Positions 45,643 through 57,329 of a stretch of DNA of 64,000 nt are shown piece by piece. This DNA is from Humulus lupulus (lineage: Eukaryota > Streptophyta > Magnoliopsida > Rosales > Cannabaceae). Position 1 is the first letter of the stretch, and each line of letters begins with the position of its first letter. A model generated the notes under the pieces. It did not search any database. It was not told the origin of the DNA and saw only the letters and a list, made by a program, of their open reading frames with translations. The DNA lies in contig NC_084795.1 of the NCBI RefSeq assembly GCF_963169125.1, positions 143,753,766 to 143,817,765 on the forward strand, written 5' to 3'. The position numbers and the translations under genes were made by a program.

Positions 45643-46847
45643 GATGTGTAATTATCCGTTTGGGCATGTTTAAGCCCAATTTAATTAAAAAGTGTTTTAT
45701 TTATAAAGTTTGAGTTAGTTGTGTAAGTCCAAATTCTAATTGGGTCTCAATAACTTGTTGGGTATTAAAACCTAAAGTTTGATTATTTTAAATTTGTTCA
45801 AAATAATTAAAAGGATATTTAACTCATAATGGTTAATTAAAATGGTAATGACCCAAAAGATTAAAAGAGAAGGTCTAAGATCAAGGGAGTTGCTCTTTAT
45901 TAGGCCTTAATTAGTTTAATTATTTTTGTGTATTTTTTTTCAAGTGTTTTAATTTTCTAGAGATACCCAAAACACTCAACCCACTTTTATTTATTTGTTT
46001 TAACATGATTAAATTGTTTGATACTTAATCATGCATAATAACATGCCATACATATTACCCACATAGTACATATTAAGCATGCATAATTTTATAAACATGC
46101 TTAGGATTGATTATATGTTTTTATTTGATAACTCATATAATTAATTTAGTCTTAATTAGTTAAGATAGTAAAAAGAATTTAAATTTGTTTATTTTCTTAT
46201 TTAATAAAATCAGTTTATCAAATAAAATTGTATTCTATTCAAAAAGGAAAAATAAAATCTAGGGCACGATTATTTATTTTGCATAATTGGATTAGTATTT
46301 ATTGGAATATCATTTGGTAAAATTAATTTAATTAGTTTTACAACCTAATTAAAAAAATAATTATTTTGAGAAAAACACAATTTTAAAATAGTGAGTGGGA
46401 GAGGGAATAATGACAATAAGTCTCATAGTCTCCATTATTGGTTGAACACCGAGAGGCATATGAAGGGCCTCGTGTCACCTCCGTTTGCGGCCTTCCCAAG
46501 GAAAGACTTCCGAATATGTTTATTTTATCTCAAGGTTGACTTCTCTTATGAGAATAAGATCAGTGATGTATTTAAAGTTTGACTGACCCTAAGACACACT
46601 TTTGAGTTAAGTCATCAATCAAAAATAATGGGTTACACTCCAAACATGTATCTAGGCTTTCGAACACGACTAGTACGTCTTGACCAAACTAGCGATAATT
46701 CATAAGTCAAAAGAGAAAAAGGAGATTTTAAGTTTTTACTTATGGAGTTGTGATCTTGTCTCCAGGTTAATTTGTTATTAGACTGACCTACCCTAAGACA
46801 AACCATTAATTTATTCATTATATTTTATTTATTTAATTTTCAGCAAT

Positions 46848-47690
46848 ATGTCCAATCCAAACCCTGTAACTGCTTTACTTGCTAATAAAAAATTAACTGG
46901 TAATAACTACATGAAATGGAAATCAAACATGAACATTGTTTTGATATGTGAAGACCACATGTTTGTTCATAATGAGGATTGTCCTGAAGTTCTTGCTCTC
47001 ACTGTAGCCAAACCTGCAAGAAAGAAATATGACAATTGGATCTTATCTAACAATAAGGCCAAATGTTATATGCTTGCTAGTATGAGCGATGTACTTAGAA
47101 AGAAGTTTGAAACCATTGAAACAACCTATGGGATTTGGGAATCTCTACAAGGCATGTTTGGCCAGCAATCTGATAAGTGCAGACATGATGTTACTAGAAG
47201 TTTCATGAATATGAAAATGAAGAAAAGTATTTATGCCAAAGAACATATCCTAGACATGATCAACATATTGCACGCTGCATAAGTCCATGGTGCATCCATT
47301 GATGAGAGAACTCAAGTAAGTGTGATACTTGAATCTCTAACACCAACTTTTGCGGCATTCACTATCAACTATGTTATGAACAAGTTGGAGTATAATATGA
47401 CCCAACTGTTGAATGAGTTGCAAACTTTTGAATCTCTAAAAAAAAGTTCCACTAAGGTTGAGGAGGCAAATGATGCTAAAACCAAGTCTTCCACTTCAAA
47501 CAGTATTTCAAGGAAGAGGAAGGGTGGCCAAGGAAGAGATAAGAAAAAGGACAAACAACCAGAAAAGACCAAAAGTCTTCCAAGAAGAATAATTCTGCAA
47601 AGAACTCCAAAAAGAAGGCATTGAAACGAGCATGCTTTCATTGTGGGGTTGATGGTCATTGGAAAAGGAATGTTCTAAGCACCTGGCTGA
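46848..47690 (+). pseudogene. gag: Copia gag
   Basis: The frame starts MSNPNPVTALLANKKLTGNN, a typical copia gag N-terminus, with YMKWKSNMN and ARKKYDNWILSNNKAKCYML following. A TAA at 47280-47282 interrupts it; the same frame then continues (VSVILESLTPTF, LNELQTFESL) into a Lys-rich tail. A CCHC zinc knuckle (CFHCGVDGHWKRN) at about 47632-47675 is broken by a frameshift before its last Cys. Gag would form the particle. The copy cannot make full-length protein. Confidence 0.88.
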
Positions 47691-50412
47691 ATTAAAAGAC
47701 AAAAAGAAGGGTAAATTTGATTTACTTTTTTTAGAATCTTGCTCAGTGGAAAGTGATTTATCATCCTAGATAGTTGATTCCGGAGCCACTAACCATGTTT
47801 TTTTTTCTTCGTAGACTCTTAGTACTTCAAGGAAGCTGGCTCATGGAGAAGTGACCATAAGAATTGGAAGTGGTCAAGAGATCTCAGCAGCTGAAGTTGG
47901 AAAAGCTTGCCTAGATTTTGATAATAATAAATTTATTGTGTTGGACAATGTTTATTTTATTCCTGGATTTACTAGAATATTAATTTCCTCATCAAAATTG
48001 CATGAACATGTTTTTAATGTTTCTTTTAATAATAATTCGATTGTTATTTTGAAATATGGTTTTGAAATTTGTTCTGCAAAGTCTAAAGGTGGACTTTACA
48101 AGCTTGAGCCCAACGTCGAGCATGTTTATAATTTATTTAAAACAGCAAATCCTAGATCTATTAAAAGAGAAAAGACAGATTCTGATAGTGAAACATATCT
48201 GTGGCATTTGAGATTGGGACATATTGGTCTAGACAGAATTGACAGACTAACAAAGGATGGTCCTTTAAGAGAACTATCTATTTGTTCTCTCCCAGTCTGT
48301 GAATCCTGCCTAGAAGGCAAAATGACCAAAAGACATTTCTCTGCTAAAGGTTCAAGAGCCACAGAACCACTTCATCTTGTACACACAGACGTTTGTGGTC
48401 CACTAAATGTCCAAGCTAGAGGAGTTTATGAATATTTCGTCACTTTCATTGACGATTATTCAAGATATGGTTACATGTACTTAATGCAAAGGAAATCTGA
48501 AACCTATGATAAGTTTAAGGAATTCCAAGTAGAAGCTGAAAAGCAATTAGGTAAATCACTAAAAGTATTTCGATTAGATCAATGTGGAGAGTACTTAGAT
48601 TATGAATTTGAGGACCATTTGCATGAGCATGGAATTCAATCCCAACTCACTGCACCGGGAACGCCACAACAAAATGGTGTTTCAGAAAGACAGAACTAAA
48701 CCTTATTAGATATGGTTAGATCGATGATGAGTTACTCATCATTGCCTTTGACATTATGAGTTTATGCAATAAAATGTGCTCTATACATACTTAATGTTGT
48801 TCCATCTAAGTCTATTAAGAAAACACCATTGGAATTATGGAATGGTACTAAACCTTGTTTATGCCATTTTCGTATAGGGGTTGTCTTGCACACATGCTTA
48901 GAGGAAAGACTGGGAAGTTGGAATCAAGCACTAAAGTGTGCATGTTTGTGGGATATTCCAAATAAACAAAAGGTGGTATATTTTATAGTCCTAAAGATAA
49001 CAAAACGTTTGTATCTACAATTGCTACTATTCTGGAGCATGACTATATAAATAACCACAAACCTCAAAGTAAAGTCGTACTTGAGGAATTGGTCTCAAGT
49101 AAACAAGACCAATCACCAGCAATGGCAAAAGATAAACGACCAGAGGATATCGCCAGTTCTAGCTAGAACAATAGAGAGCTTCATCGTAGTGGGAGGGTTG
49201 GTAAACAACGCATACGCTATGAACATGAAGTTCAGATGCTTGTGTCTGACACAAACAAAGATGATCCATTGACATATAGAAACACAATGGAAGATTTTGA
49301 CAAATAAAAATGGCTAAATGCCATGGACCTTGAAATGGAATCGATATATTCCAATTTTTTCTAGACTCTTGAAAATCCACCTAAAAATGTTAAACCTATT
49401 GGTTGCAAATGGATATTCAAGAAGAAAAGAGGAGCAGATGGGAATGTAGATACTTTCAAAGCAAGACTAGTAGCAAAGGGCTACAGACAGAAAGAAGGAG
49501 CTGATTATGAAGAAACTTTTTAACCTATGGCCATGCTCAAATTTATCCGCATACTCTTATCCATTGCTGCGTGCATGGATTATGAGAATTGGCAAATGGA
49601 CATTAAAACAACTTTTCTGAATGACTATCTTGACGAAACCATTTACATGTCTCAACCAGAAGGGTTCAAAGTTAAAGGTCAAGAGCAAAAAGTTTGCAAG
49701 CTTCTTAAGTCTATTTATGGACTTAAACAAGCTTTGAGATCTTGGAATCTTAGATTTGATGAAACAATTAAAACGTTTGGTTTTGAACAAAATGTTGATG
49801 AACCTTGGGTTTATAAACAAATAAAAGATAAGATTGTGGTATTCCTCGTTCTTTATATTGATGATATTCTACTCATTGGGAATGACATAGAAACATTATC
49901 AAAAGTAAAGAATTGGTTAGTTGAGCAATTTCAAATGAAAGATTTGGGAGAAGCCAAATATGTTTATGGAATTCAGATCTGTAGAGATTGAAAGAAATTT
50001 TTTTTGGCACTGTCTCAAGCAACTTATATTGATAAAGTGCTAGAATGATTTGGCATGCAAAACTCCAAGATGGGAACTATGCCTACCCGGTCAGGAGTTA
50101 AATTGTCTAAAGAACAATGTCCACAAGCACCTCATGAAGAGGAGGACATGAGACATTATCCCTATGCCTTTGCAATAGGCAGTCTAATGTATGCAATGTT
50201 ATGCACTAGACCTGACATATGTTATGTAATGGGGATAGTCAGTCGTTATCAATAATTTCTTGGAATGAGTCATTGCACAACAGTAAAGAATATTCTCAAG
50301 TATCATAGGCATACTAGAGATTACATGTTTGTGTATTCAGGTGGAGACTTGAACCCCACTGGATATACTGATTTTGATTTCCAATCAGATAAAGATAGTC
50401 GAAAGCCTCTTT
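47691..50412 (+). pseudogene. pol: Copia pol: protease, integrase, RT, truncated RNase H
   Basis: Protease shows IVDSGATNHVF near 47771, just after a TAG. Integrase (47851-48699) has an H-H-C-C finger (HLRLGHIG, CESCLEGK), HTDVCGP, FIDDYSRYGYMYL and GTPQQNGVSERQN; the usual Gly-Gly of the second catalytic region reads DQCGEYLD. After several breaks, reverse transcriptase (about 49390-49991) shows WQMDIKTTFLNDYLDETIYM, SIYGLKQA and the catalytic box LYIDDILLIGND. RNase H begins at about 50300 (GYTDFDFQSDKDSRK) and is cut off at 50412. At least six stops or frameshifts are visible. Confidence 0.9.
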
Positions 50413-50962
50413 AGAGCGTGGGGGGCGAGCTCAAGGTTCTATGGAGTTTATTTTCTACTAATGAACTAATGTAAGCATGGAGAAATGACAAGAGAAGCCA
50501 AACAAGATGCTAATGCCCAAGAGTGCTTTGAGAAGATGGGGAAGACATGAATACCAAGCCCACACCCATGAAGAGCCCAGGGGCAAGCTTAAGGGGTGAG
50601 CTCACCTAGGGGGCGACCTGAGGGGTGAGCTCAGCAAGGGGGCGAGCTCAAGGGCCCTATGAAGCCCAAACCTAAGTTTTACCCTACTCATGATCATGGA
50701 ACACGTGTTAGTCTCCCTAGAAGCTAAGGAGATGATTCAAAGGGCCTCAACAACCTGAAGCCTTATATCCTGAAGGCATAGTCCCTGATCATTGCAAATG
50801 ATGAAAAAAAGTCATTTGTAAGTTTAGACTTCAAAGTAATACAAACATTTTATCTCCATTTTTACTCTGCAACTTTACTCCAATTTCTTTTAAGTTCTTC
50901 ATTTTCTTATAAACTTAAAAGTTTTCTAACTCAACTTTGTTGACGAGTTGTCACCATCAACA
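50413..50962 (+). repeat. 5'-truncated Tat LTR
   Basis: It starts abruptly inside LTR sequence and ends CACCATCAACA, followed by a decayed primer-site-like string and a Tat gag. It contains recurring GGGGGCGAGCTCA units at 50425-50655, reminiscent of, but not identical to, the palindrome array in the small Tat LTR. Confidence 0.7.
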
Positions 50963-51029
50963 GTTTGCACTATATATGGGAAGGATAAATATCAAGCTAC
51001 TACTCTTCCATCGTTTCTGACAAGGGAAA

Positions 51030-52347
51030 ATGCCAAGGCGCTCGAGACGCCTACATGACTTACAAGATATTGAGGCCCACATGGACTGAGACCAACTAAG
51101 AGCCTCAATGAGAGACAATATGCCGCCTGAGAACGGAGGTACACCGGAGGAATATCCAACCCCTGGTGAGGAAAGGGAGGCGTCATCCTTGGCTGTCTAA
51201 CCTATTGGAGATCCTTTAGCACCATCAGCCACCTTTGTGGGGGGCTTGGGTACATACCCTCCTCCTCGACCACCAACTGCACTGCGTTCTGGCTACTAGG
51301 ATCCAGGTCCCTACACACGCAGGCCCAACAAGAGTCCCCAGGTGCATTCTGTGAGCTCCAGCTCCCGAACTCACTTTTATGAAGATGAGATATGTGAGTT
51401 GCACAAGAAGAATCAGAGGCTGGAGACCATACTAGAAAAGATGCAAGACGTGCTGAGAGGCCTGCTACGAGGGAAGCCAAGCATGCCCCAGAGCATAGGA
51501 GAGGGGAAACAACTGTCCCCATGGACGATGGGAGAACCCAACTTTCCACTAGCAACACTCCCTAGCCAATGCATCACAAAGGCCCTACACCAACAAACAC
51601 CCTGAAGAGCATAGGAAAAAATATGGTTCTCACGAAACAGAAATCCCATCTAAGCACTCCCTAACCAAAGAGAGAAGCTCAGTAGGAGAAGGTCAAACAT
51701 GAGGACAACACCCCCTATGGCTCCTCCGAAAGACACGGGGAAAGAGAAGGCCAACCCTTCAGACCTAAGGGACTCCTTAAATAGAGGGAAACATGAGTTG
51801 GACACCAAAATGAGAAGCCTTCAGAGCAAACTAATCACTACATCTGGGGGGCACATGGTCGATGACGAGTTCGACTATGAGTCACCTTTCACAAGAGAAA
51901 TTCAGGTTGAGCGACTCCATGCCAACTTCAAGGGGCCTCACATGACTCTATACGAGGGCACTATAGAGCCTAAGTATCACTTAGATGATTTCAACGATCT
52001 AATAAAGTTAACGGGGGTCATCACTAGGGCAAGATGTCATTGCTTCACCGTCACACTCTATGGAGCTGTGTACAAGTGGTTGAAAAGATTAAGGTAAAAA
52101 ACCATTAGGCCATGGTAGAATTTCTCAAATGAATTTCTTCAACAACACCACGCGGTTTGTGATTATGCTTTGTCGGGTACTAGCCTCGCTAACATAAAGC
52201 AAGGCGAAAATGAAAGTCTAAAAAGCTATATCCATAGATTCAATATGGAAGCCGCTAAAGTGGGAAGCTTAATTAGAGCCGAGCTCAAGATGGCTATCAC
52301 AGTCAAAGTTCGCCCAAGAAGCAAAAATTATGAGATAACATGCTCAC
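51030..52347 (+). pseudogene. gag: Tat gag fragment
   Basis: It begins MPRRSRRLHDLQD, the same start as the gag at 34693. It keeps the coiled coil (HKKNQRLETILEKMQDVL), EFDYESPFTREIQ, VYKWLKRLR and the block SGTSLANIKQGENESLKSYI. Stops at several places, including TAA at 52095-52097, and frameshifts disable it. Homology to the sister gag fades near 52347; zinc finger and protease are absent. It is related to the small Tat element but on the opposite strand and clearly older. Confidence 0.85.
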
Positions 52348-53375
52348 AAGAGATTCAATATGGGATTGATCCAAAGGTCAAGATCGTTAATTACAACCAT
52401 GTAATTTTCACGCATTTACTAAAGATTTTACCCTGTATATTTTACATATATAATAAAAACGGATGAGTGAAAATAAATAGTAAGTTTTTCTCTGCTTATC
52501 TTTTTTTCCTTTCCAGATTTTTCATCTTTTCTTCTCTCTTTGGTCATAATTGTTATTCTTATATTATTTGTTTAATGTTTTTTTCCAATTATTAACGTTT
52601 TTCTTCTATCACAATTTATTATAGTAAATATAAATCCAAAATATACATCGAATCACCAATTATTTGTTTAAATAATTAGTTATTTTATTTTTTATATCAA
52701 AAATTTAATTTATAATAAAATTAGTAACATCTAAAAAAAAATTAAAAGAAAAATCTTTAGTAAATTAATTACTAACAAAAATACATAAATTTAATTTCTT
52801 AATAATAAGTAATATAACACATACAAAATAATTATTTTTTGATATTATTTGATGAAAACAGCAACACTGTCAGTCACTAATATATATAAATATATAATTA
52901 TACTTTCTACTTTGAATACATCCTTACATATATAAATAAAATTGTCTGTGAACTTATAAAAATGTTAATATAAACTAAAAAAAATCTTTAATTTTCGCGC
53001 CGTTAAGAATTTCGATGAGTGTATTTTTTTTAAAAAAAAAATTGTATTAATTATTCATTTAATAATATATATTCCCTAAAAAAAAAGAACTACTTCAAAA
53101 GTGTAGTTACTAGTAGCTAGTAAGCAACATCTTGTCTTGTGTCTATGCTATGCCTTTTTCTACTCTTCGCATATTAAAATATCAAGAAAGTGAAATGACA
53201 TTTTAAGATTTCTACCATCTACTTTATCTATTTTTTTCTAATTTTTGTATACTTTTTCTAATTTATGGTTATTGATTAAATAAGAAATAAAATATCTATA
53301 ATAATTATAATTGATATCGATTAAAAATATCTATAAAAATAAAATTAATTATATAGTAGACCACGACATATATTG
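52348..53375. other. AT-rich DNA without recognisable gene
   Basis: About 1 kb of A/T-rich sequence with homopolymer runs. No frame of useful length and no element boundary is visible. A stretch near 53197-53290 resembles 54265-54365 on the other side of the solo LTR. Confidence 0.6.
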
Positions 53376-54194
53376 TGTTGACTAGCTTTTTCGCTAACAA
53401 CTAATTAAACGAAGCTTAACGAAATAGAGATTGAGACACGAGATTTTACGTGGTTTAGGTTATAAATTAACCCTAGTCCACGAATCAATTGTATTTAAGA
53501 GGTTGAAAGCTTTCAAATGTCAATGTTCTATGGAAGTTTTCAGGCAGCGTTTTTGCAACACTCTGAAAACAAGTAATGAATCAAAAGTCTTTTGCAAAGT
53601 GTGTCATAACAATATTTATAGATGGCAAGGGGCATTTAGTTCCCTATTAAGGGCTTATTACAATTATCCTCCCTTAATGGGGACTAAAATGTATAATAAA
53701 TGGTAAATTCCTTAACTTAATGTGCTGGTGGGCCCTTGCGTATCTCAGTGGGCCCAATACGAGATACCAGGCCACTAATTTATTAGGCAACACATTTTCT
53801 CATGTCAGGCAGCGTCGTGAGGCATCCCGCTTGTCGCTTGTACGGGATCGACACCACGATCAGTGTAACAGTAAATATCAGATGGTTGCTTGTGGTCCAC
53901 GATCGCTGTGCTTGACACCTGGCAGCTCTACTTCAGGTCCAGATGATGATCTCACAAACTTGGGGGACTTGAATATAAGGAACCGTCTTGCAATAAGACT
54001 TGAACGATATCCGAGAACATAGTCCTCGAGGAGTAGCACTTCCATGAGGACACACTCCTCCAGTGGTGGTGAACTTTGATTGGAGGCAAGGCTTACCTTT
54101 AGTGGAGAACCAAGAAAGCTCCATGAGACTTCATTAGCTTCTGTGAAGACATAATTACTATCTAATGTATGTCACATGTCACTTGGTGAAGACA
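53376..54194 (-). mobile_element. Solo LTR related to the large Tat element
   Basis: TGTTGACTAGCTTTTTCGCT at its left end and a block TTTTACGTGGTTTAGGTTAT match the LTRs at 23628 and 43760. Proposed right end GAAGACA at 54194. Flanks are TATTG and TATTA, a target duplication with one mismatch. No internal region is present. The right boundary is less certain than the left. Confidence 0.7.
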
Positions 54195-54372
54195 TATTAT
54201 CTCCTACGTTTACTACTTTTAGAAAAGAATTTGTTGATGATTAATAAAAAAGATTTTATAAAAATTTCCTAAGATTTCTACAATCTACTCTGTCTAATTT
54301 CTATTTTTTTTTTCTTAGAATGTATTCTACTTTTTATAATTTATGATTATTAATTAATTAAGGGAAAAATAT

Positions 54373-54953
54373 TGTTGACTCTTGATTTGGTCAATGACAC
54401 GGAGTCAAGTAAAACGATAGAAATTAGATGAATTCATGTCAAGAAGATAAATGGCACAAGGATTTAGAGTGGTTCGGGCCCAAGTGATGATAATGACCTA
54501 TGTCCACTTAGTGTTCTTATTAATGTAATGAGAACCTGCGATCAATAAACAAGGGTTTACCAAGTTTCACAAGCTCAATAATAGATACAAAGTATTGCGT
54601 AAAAACAATAATTTTCTCTCTTTGAGTTTCTCCCAGATCCCTCTCATGAGCTCTTTGAGTCTTATATATAGGCTCAAGAATCTACTTATGGGCCATGGGC
54701 TTGATTACATTTAATACAAACATATTTAACTAGTAATGGAAATTACACTTTTACATAAATGCAAGATCAAATATCTTTAGAAACTATCTGATATACTGCG
54801 ACCAACTCTGGTCGCCTATGAAACATGCCCTCTGCAGTACGAATTCTCCTCTGGTCGATGGTCGACCAGAATGTAACTGATTAGATAGTCACATGCATCC
54901 CAAGTGCGTACTAATCTTGCCACGTCATCAAGTGAATCTTTTTTGGGTAAACA
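54373..54953 (-). repeat. Tat LTR, 581 bp
   Basis: Left end TGTTGACTCTTG and right end GGGTAAACA on the plus strand. It has the shared Tat LTR block TTTAGAGTGGTTCGGGCC at about 54463-54480. The adjacent polypurine tract shows it to be the 3' LTR of a minus-strand element. Confidence 0.78.
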
Positions 54954-55164
54954 TTTGCCCCCAAAGTTTAATTTACTACGACCAACATTTAATAAACTTA
55001 CTCGACCAACTATTCATCTGACCTGTCACATCTGTCAGCACCTTTTCAAAAAAGTAAGCAATCATGACCTTTACAGTAACCTAAAAATATTTCAATGGTT
55101 ATTGTGATTCCCGATACATCGAAATCTCACTCCCATCATCACCTTTAAACAACACCACAATCAA

Positions 55165-55172
55165 TATAAATA
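55165..55172 (+). promoter_or_regulatory. TATA box of an antisense Tat unit
   Basis: TATAAATA followed by a C/T-rich leader (TTTCTCTCTCTTCAAG near 55210), arranged as at 24823 and 28258. The downstream ORF has been cut off by the Athila insertion. Confidence 0.5.
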
Positions 55173-55326
55173 TATCACCTTTCCAATTTTCACATTTTAC
55201 CAAACCTTTCTCTCTCTTCAAGAACTCGGAAATTTTTTTTCAAGAAAAAACCAAGAAAACCTCTATGATCCGAGACGCATTCGATTAGCTCCGAGCAACA
55301 ACCTTTGTGATTCCTTTGCAAGCTGT

Positions 55327-56811
55327 TGTGATAAATTTAAATTTTATTTTAAATACGCAAGTGCACGTAATCACACAAGTAATATAATGATAAGTAAATC
55401 GTCTTCACAGGGATTGCGAAATAGAAAAATAAGCAAAACAATTACTAAACAACTTAAAAGTACTAAAAATCAAATGGGTTGTTTTTAGGCTAAACCAAAT
55501 ATTAGAAGAGATGGAAATACTGAAATTAAAGCTGAACTAAACAAGAAAATTGAAAGAAAATAGATGGATTGTAAAATTGACTCGAATTATTGATTCCCCC
55601 TATATTAATCATCATGATCACAATGCGGCAACAATATTCTAGCAAAACCCCCAGGTTAACAAGAATTCATTAAACATTCATAAAAATTTCCCAAATTTTA
55701 TGACATTAATTCATCTACCTAACTAAACACATTCTTATGCCAAATCAGATTTAAGAATGTAAATTCAAGGTTTAATTCTGAAAAAGTTACACAAGGCAAA
55801 TAACATATCCCTATGTTACTTACTAGCATAATATAACTTAGATTATGACTTGTGTCATCCAAGTTCTTCCCATTACATTTAACATATCCAGCATTAAACA
55901 TAATTAAATATCTTGTCATTGCTGGCCAAACAACAACAAAAAATTAATATAAGCACACTTGAATGAACAAGAGAGGTTTTACTGAAATAAAGTGCATGAA
56001 ATTACTAGACTATAACATAGGGTTAATCAACAATTCAAGCCATAAAATTTAGTTCATGGATGAGTTAATAAAAAAATAATCAACAATCAAAACAGCCCAT
56101 AATATTCAGATTAAGAGATCACTTAGAAAATATAAAAATGGAATTTAGGAAGAGAAGAAAGAACAAATCCAAAATGATGCTTGAGCTCTCTTTTATGTTC
56201 TCCTTCTTCTTGCTGATTTCTGGTTCTCCTTCCTTCTTCTTGCTGGTTTTTCTTTCCAAAAATGGCTGCCTCTCTTCTGTTTCAGCTGATACTTCTTAAA
56301 GTGTATTCTAGGTTTCCTCATTTAGCCCTAAAAGTACAATATTGCCCCTCCTTGTAAAAACGCGAGTCTCCTATTTTCTTTTGTCATTTTCTCCCAATTT
56401 TTGACTCAAGCTTTCTGTACTTGCCACCTCAGCCACTATTCCAGCTCACCCACTATTCCAGCTCACCCATTGACTTGCCACGTGTTCTAGGTGCCCAAAA
56501 GTAGCCTGATCAAAATGCTTCAGCAAAATCTTCTTTGCTACAACAAAACCTGATAATTCAGCCATAAAAAATTCAATTTAGATAGTTTCACATGTTAGTT
56601 CATTCTTTGTACAAATATCTATTCATGAAACTATTATCTTCAACCCAGTGGCTATTAAAAGCTACAAAAATAACTAGACTTAACTAAGATCATAAAAATA
56701 CCAAAGTTAGCTACAAAAGTTAAAAATAAACTAACATCACCCAATATTTTTTTTTTCACAATTATAAGCTCAAAAGCACATGAAATAACTCTTTATTCAA
56801 GAGTTATCACA
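55327..56811 (-). repeat. 3' LTR of the Athila element
   Basis: A 1485-bp LTR with inverted terminal octamers TGTGATAA and TTATCACA. The sequence AAGTGCACGTAATC near its plus-strand left end resembles the tail of Athila LTRs. Nothing coding is seen in it; the frame at 55719-55919 has no recognisable domain. Confidence 0.8.
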
Positions 56812-56822
56812 CCCCCAAACTT
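56812..56822 (-). other. Polypurine tract of the Athila element
   Basis: On the minus strand AAGTTTGGGGG directly precedes the LTR start TGTGATAA. Confidence 0.85.
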
Positions 56823-57329
56823 ACGACATTACTCGTCCTCGAGTTATGACTCTATAAACAAAACAAAAATAACCAAAAGACATAAATGGCACAAACTAAA
56901 CAACAAAAGATAAGGAAATAATAAGGACAAATAAAAACAACAAGAGTGGACAACTTTGCTTTGCCAATAGTAAAAAGGGTAAGGCTCTCGTGAAATTTAT
57001 TTTGAATAAGAGAAGCTGAATTTCAATCTTTCACAAGTTTTAAACCAAATGCTTCAAGCATTAGTGTTGCTGCAAAAATATGAATCAAGTGTTTCACCCT
57101 TTAGTGCATGCATAGCTTTTCCTAAACATCTTCAATCACCAAAAATCAAGCTAGACCTTGGTCCTAAAGCTTAAATAATGTCTCCATAAGTTACTTAGTA
57201 ATTTACTCTCCACTAATATAGACAAACACCACACCAAAGATCAATAGGACTTTATAAAGCTTGTAATGATAGGCTAGAGTGAAGGTAGGATAGGAGAGAT
57301 AAATTTTGGCTCAAATCACCCTAAGCACC
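56823..57329. other. Athila 3' non-coding region, left part
   Basis: A-rich sequence up to the GCACC target site (57325-57329). No gene seen. Confidence 0.65.

Larger units (their letters stand above)
45138..46847 (+). other. Copia 5' leader, no supported gene
   Basis: AT-rich leader between primer site and gag. It contains a GC-rich island (45375-45600) and an inverted telo-box repeat (45612-45642). Short frames (for example 46391-46582) lack recognisable domains. Confidence 0.65.
22082..50412 (+). mobile_element. Ty1/copia element, split by a nested 21-kb Tat element
   Basis: The 5' LTR starts at CGTTGGGAATTGTGCCC (T to C in the first base of TGTTGGG), is interrupted at 23627, resumes at 44620 after the ATTAT duplication, and ends at 45122. 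A primer site, a long leader, gag and pol with copia order (protease, integrase, reverse transcriptase, RNase H) follow on the plus strand. Homology stops within RNase H near 50412, where an unrelated Tat LTR begins, so the 3' LTR is missing. Many stops and frameshifts are present. Gag resembles Tork/Angela-type elements; I do not assign a lineage firmly. Confidence 0.9.
54373..55326 (-). mobile_element. Tat element 3' end: LTR, polypurine tract, antisense promoter region
   Basis: Reading right to left on the minus strand: internal sequence (55326-54970), polypurine tract AAACTTTGGGGGCAAA (complement of 54954-54969), then an LTR (54953-54373). The internal part contains a TATA box on the plus strand at 55165, as in the other Tat copies. 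The element is cut at 55327 by the Athila LTR. No coding sequence of gag or pol remains. Confidence 0.75.

Noticed and set aside
45357..45651. Four overlapping open frames on both strands, rich in Ala, Pro, Cys and His
   Set aside because: They follow from the GC-rich low-complexity composition of the copia leader; there is no codon pattern favouring one frame.
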